A stretch of DNA of 19,804 nucleotides from Laetiporus sulphureus 93-53 (taxonomy: Eukaryota; Basidiomycota; Agaricomycetes; Polyporales; Laetiporaceae). Made by a program: the position numbers and the translations under genes. This document shows, piece after piece, positions 17,150-19,804 of this stretch; the stretch's first letter is position 1, and each line of letters starts with the position of its first letter. The stretch is from the NCBI RefSeq assembly GCF_001632365.1, contig NW_024468606.1, positions 44,101 through 63,904 on the forward strand, read 5' to 3'. The notes under the pieces are model-generated. The model was not told the DNA's origin. It did not search any database and was given only the letters and a program-made list of their open reading frames with translations.

Positions 17150-19576
17150 ATGAAATCATCAGTCATCGAGATTGATGACGATGCAGCAAATTCAGGGCTG
17201 GCACCAAAATGTAAGAAGAATGCACAGAACATGATAGGTGACCAATTGGGGGATGAAGATGTGACGGTCTTGAAGAAGGCAAAGACGGCTGCCGGTGCAC
17301 CATTATTTGACTCTACTGTATGATTTACTAACCTTGCGTCCTTATCAGTTCAACCAGAGGACATCCCGTTCAATGGACGGGGTGAGAGAGACAAGGATCA
17401 ATTTGATTTCGATGGCATCTTACTCGATATACAGCATATTACTGAGCTGAAGGAGAAAGCAAAGAGCAGCGGTGATATGTCTGACGTGAATCATTTGTTT
17501 GGTAATCCATGGCAGCATGAGCATAGAGACCTATCTAAAAAGGCCATCAAACAGTGCGTTTGCAGCTGTCAACTGTGCCAGTATGTGCTGTTCTTTTTCA
17601 TGTGACTGCGACGTCTTCTCACCATGTAACAGGAAGAGGAATCTTAATAATTGTACTATTGTAGCAGATATGTCAACCCTGCAATGACACCTGCAAGCAA
17701 TGCACAAGGTAACATACTGTTTAATTTACACTATGTGACACATTTTAATGACACCATTTACTAGCATGAATACTACAAATGATGTGAGAAGAATGACTTC
17801 GATTCCAAGCTCTCAAGTGACATCGCCACTCATAAAGCCAAGATACTCGAGAGTCAAATTTCTCAAGGAATCCTCGAGGGCCACATTCAAGTCAGTCAGC
17901 CAGCTGAACATGCAATTTCATATTCAGATGAAGCATTCAAATCTGCCGCTATTCAGTGGCTGGTAGAGACCGATCAGGTAGGAAAATTCTTTCTTCAAAT
18001 GCATGGTCTTATAGTGCCATCTATCAGCCTATCGGAGCTTTTGAACATCAAGCATTCACAAACTTGATCAATCTCACTTCTCATGCCAAGGGAGTGGCGA
18101 AAATCTCAAAGCGAGCATCAACACGTCGAGAAATTGTCGATCTGTTCCACCAATGTCTATGTGATCTGAAGAAATGGCTGCAAATATGCCTATCTGAGTC
18201 ATCATCCAGCTGATAGCTGCACTCTGATCATGATTCATGGCAATACAGGGCTTAACCATTAGAGGAAAAGTATCTCTGATGTGCGATGCTTGGCAAGCCA
18301 GCAATACTGACAGTTACTTTGCTGTGACAGCACATTGGATAGAAGAGAAGTTGCCAAATGACTGGTCGCTTGAAGGTGCCCTGATTGGCTTCATGTGCAT
18401 GAACCATTCACATCATGGCATGCACTTGGGACAAGCACTTTACAAGGTCACCAGCTGAGTCAGCATTGCAGACAAGGTATGTTATCACGAAATCGACATT
18501 GGTGAGAGAATATTGACAGCAGACGTACAGATTTTTATCATTACTTGCGATAATGCGAGCGCAAATCTGACCATGATGACAGCATTCACTTCCATGGTCC
18601 ACAATAATCATAGAATTGAGTTCAACGCACTGCGTCAATGCATTGGGTAGGTGTTCGCATATGAACTATATGAGAGTATGCTTATAAATGTTTTGTAGCT
18701 GCCTCGCACATATTATCAACCTTGGAACACAAGCTTTTATCGCTGCTTAAAGCAAATCTCTGTATTATGACCCTGAACAGCCAGATGTGCATATATCGGA
18801 TACGTCAGCTACTATTCACGATGAAGTAGGATTGATTTGCATGATATTCATCAAGGTATGAGTGAAGTAAATGATGAAGCATTCGTATTGATAAATGCGT
18901 GCAGGAGTGCTCATCAAGCCAGTGCAAGAAGCAATTTCATGACATTCAAGTGTCTGCCGATGTCGAGTTCAAGAACATCAAGACTCTTCTACTTGACATG
19001 AAGGTCTGATGGTCATCAATGTATACGATGCTCAATTGAGCATATAGCCTTCACGCAGTGAGTGCTCTTCAGTGTTTTCATGTGCTGCACTACTCAGTGA
19101 TCTTCTTAGCATGTCAACAAGTTTGTCACTGAGATTTTGAGAGCTGTGAAGGACTTGAAGACATCCACAAAGTTGTATACCCTCCTGCTGAAAGAAGACA
19201 AGTGAAAGTGTGTTAAGTCATTTCAGCGCATTCTTCAGGTACATACACCCCATTCATTAACAGTCTGATAGTATGTCATCAAAGTGGACAGATCGCAGAT
19301 CTCTGTCAACAGTACTTCTCTTCTGACCATAATCTGGCACTGCACCTTGCGCTACCTGCCCTTGAAGACTTACATGCACAATGGACTGCAAAGTTGCAGG
19401 ATCCCGCCTATGTGCACTTTACCAATGGCCTACAAGCTGGGCTTGTCAAGATCGCAGCCTACTATGACAAGACGGGTGATAATGACGTCTACGTTTTCTC
19501 TATTGGTGCATTTCTCATTGATACATATACTTTATATGATTTTTAAACATTATCATTAGTGCTCAATCCTACAGTG
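17150..19576 (+). pseudogene. hAT transposase, 12 exons recognised, C terminus removed by a gypsy LTR
   Basis: This would cut and paste its own DNA. Exons: 17150-17294, 17349-17580, 17633-17708, 17765-17977, 18028-18183, 18249-18476, 18531-18646, 18699-18855, 18905-19057, 19110-19238, 19292-19505, 19560-19576. Introns are 49-65 bp, the first with TTACTAAC. Joined, they keep one phase for 612 codons with no indel. The protein opens MKSSVIEIDDDAANSG, has a BED-finger-like region ending HLQAMHK, then AIQWLVETDQ joined to PIGAFEHQAFTNL, SLMCDAWQASNT (first catalytic Asp region), ITCDNASANLTMM (second Asp), CLAHIINLGTQ, LLLDMKV*WSS, QQYFSSDHNLALHLALPALE and AAYYDKTGDND; VLNPT follows the last splice. 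Stops: TGA 17685, 17780, 18456, 19007, 19037, 19203; TAA 18748. The donor at 18184 reads ATATGC where GTATGC is expected. The dimerisation domain is missing. Confidence 0.88.
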
Positions 19577-19804
19577 TGTCACGGTAACACCGGACAAGAG
19601 ATCAAAAAGACTAAAAAGGGACAGTCACGTGGAACGTGCCGTCCTGATCCCCCTGATCCCAAAGGTATCCCCCTGAACCCTATGTGGCGCAAGAGCCTGT
19701 TGACTTACTGGTCGATGTGGCAGATGCAAAAAAGGGTGAGAGATATATGAAGGAGCTGGTAAGCTCAGTGAGTGCTACAGGTAGTAGACGAGGAGAAACA
19801 ATCT
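19577..19804 (-). repeat. Second gypsy LTR, left part only
   Basis: It begins TGTCACGGTAACACCGG and aligns with 4785-5013 to the last base of the window. The sequence to its left is hAT exon, not a primer-binding site. It is therefore the left (3') LTR of another minus-oriented gypsy copy, or a solo LTR. The transcript-start segment AGAAACAATCT (19794-19804) is unchanged relative to the first LTR. Confidence 0.92.

Larger units (their letters stand above)
16229..19576 (+). mobile_element. hAT transposon, left end and most of the transposase gene, cut by a gypsy LTR
   Basis: The left terminus TAGTGATGTTCAAGG follows directly on AGTCCAGT, an 8-bp word that in the uninterrupted copia LTR is followed by AGGTACTT; AGTCCAGT is therefore the likely hAT target duplication. 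The first ~390 bp (to ~16617) match the left end of the MITE at 11978-~12400, with the same GAGCC/AAGCC-rich subterminal block. The transposase gene begins at 17150 and is interrupted at 19577 by a gypsy LTR. The right terminus is outside the window. Confidence 0.8.

Noticed and set aside
17318..17348. Very short 31-bp intron in the hAT gene
   Set aside because: A donor at 17295 gives a 54-bp intron, in line with the others, and preserves the frame.

Overview
The window looks like a transposon-rich, silenced stretch of a basidiomycete genome, most likely an Agaricomycete. Evidence for this: the reconstructed introns are short (41-66 bp) with GT...AG ends; a fungal Ty3/gypsy element, a Ty1/copia element and an intron-rich hAT transposon are present; and there are decayed relatives of protein families that I recall as multi-copy in mushroom genomes. 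There is no sign of prokaryotic gene organisation. No clearly intact cellular gene is visible; nearly every coding region carries in-frame stops.

Layout. (1) 1-~5225, minus strand: the 5' two thirds of a Ty3/gypsy retrotransposon, reading right to left. It has an LTR (4785-~5225), a primer-binding site (4770-4782), an extra ORF (3891-4748), a broken gag (2243-3865) and pol (protease, RT, RNase H) running off the left edge. (2) 5226-6150: non-coding, with a ~60-bp minisatellite at 5553-5827. (3) 6154-10382: a block of decayed, intron-containing host-type or element-carried genes. Two are on the minus strand (an unknown gene at 6154-6904, and a gene with an RNase H1 N-terminal-like domain at 7200-7877). 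Two are on the plus strand (8228-~8995 and ~9112-10382). (4) 10383-11977: no gene seen. (5) 11978-12858: an 881-bp non-autonomous hAT element (MITE). (6) 12900 onward: a Ty1/copia element on the minus strand with left LTR 12900-13202, an internally deleted gag-protease body, a half-tRNA(iMet) primer-binding site at 16063-16074, and a right LTR starting at 16078. (7) 16229 onward: a full-size hAT transposon inserted inside that right LTR, with a 12-exon transposase gene starting at 17150. (8) 19577-19804: the start of a second gypsy LTR, inserted inside the hAT coding sequence.

The most informative structure is therefore a three-layer nest: gypsy LTR inside hAT inside copia LTR. The 881-bp MITE nearby is a deletion derivative of the same hAT family. 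The two LTR retroelements seem to use two different non-standard ways of priming reverse transcription: self-priming for gypsy, and a half-tRNA initiator-Met primer for copia. Premature stops are mostly TGA at positions where CGA (Arg) or TGG (Trp) is expected, and differences between repeat copies are mostly transitions. This fits cytosine-methylation or RIP-like mutation. The hAT transposase is the clearest case: 11 introns can be removed with the frame kept over ~612 codons, yet it holds seven stops and a destroyed splice donor.
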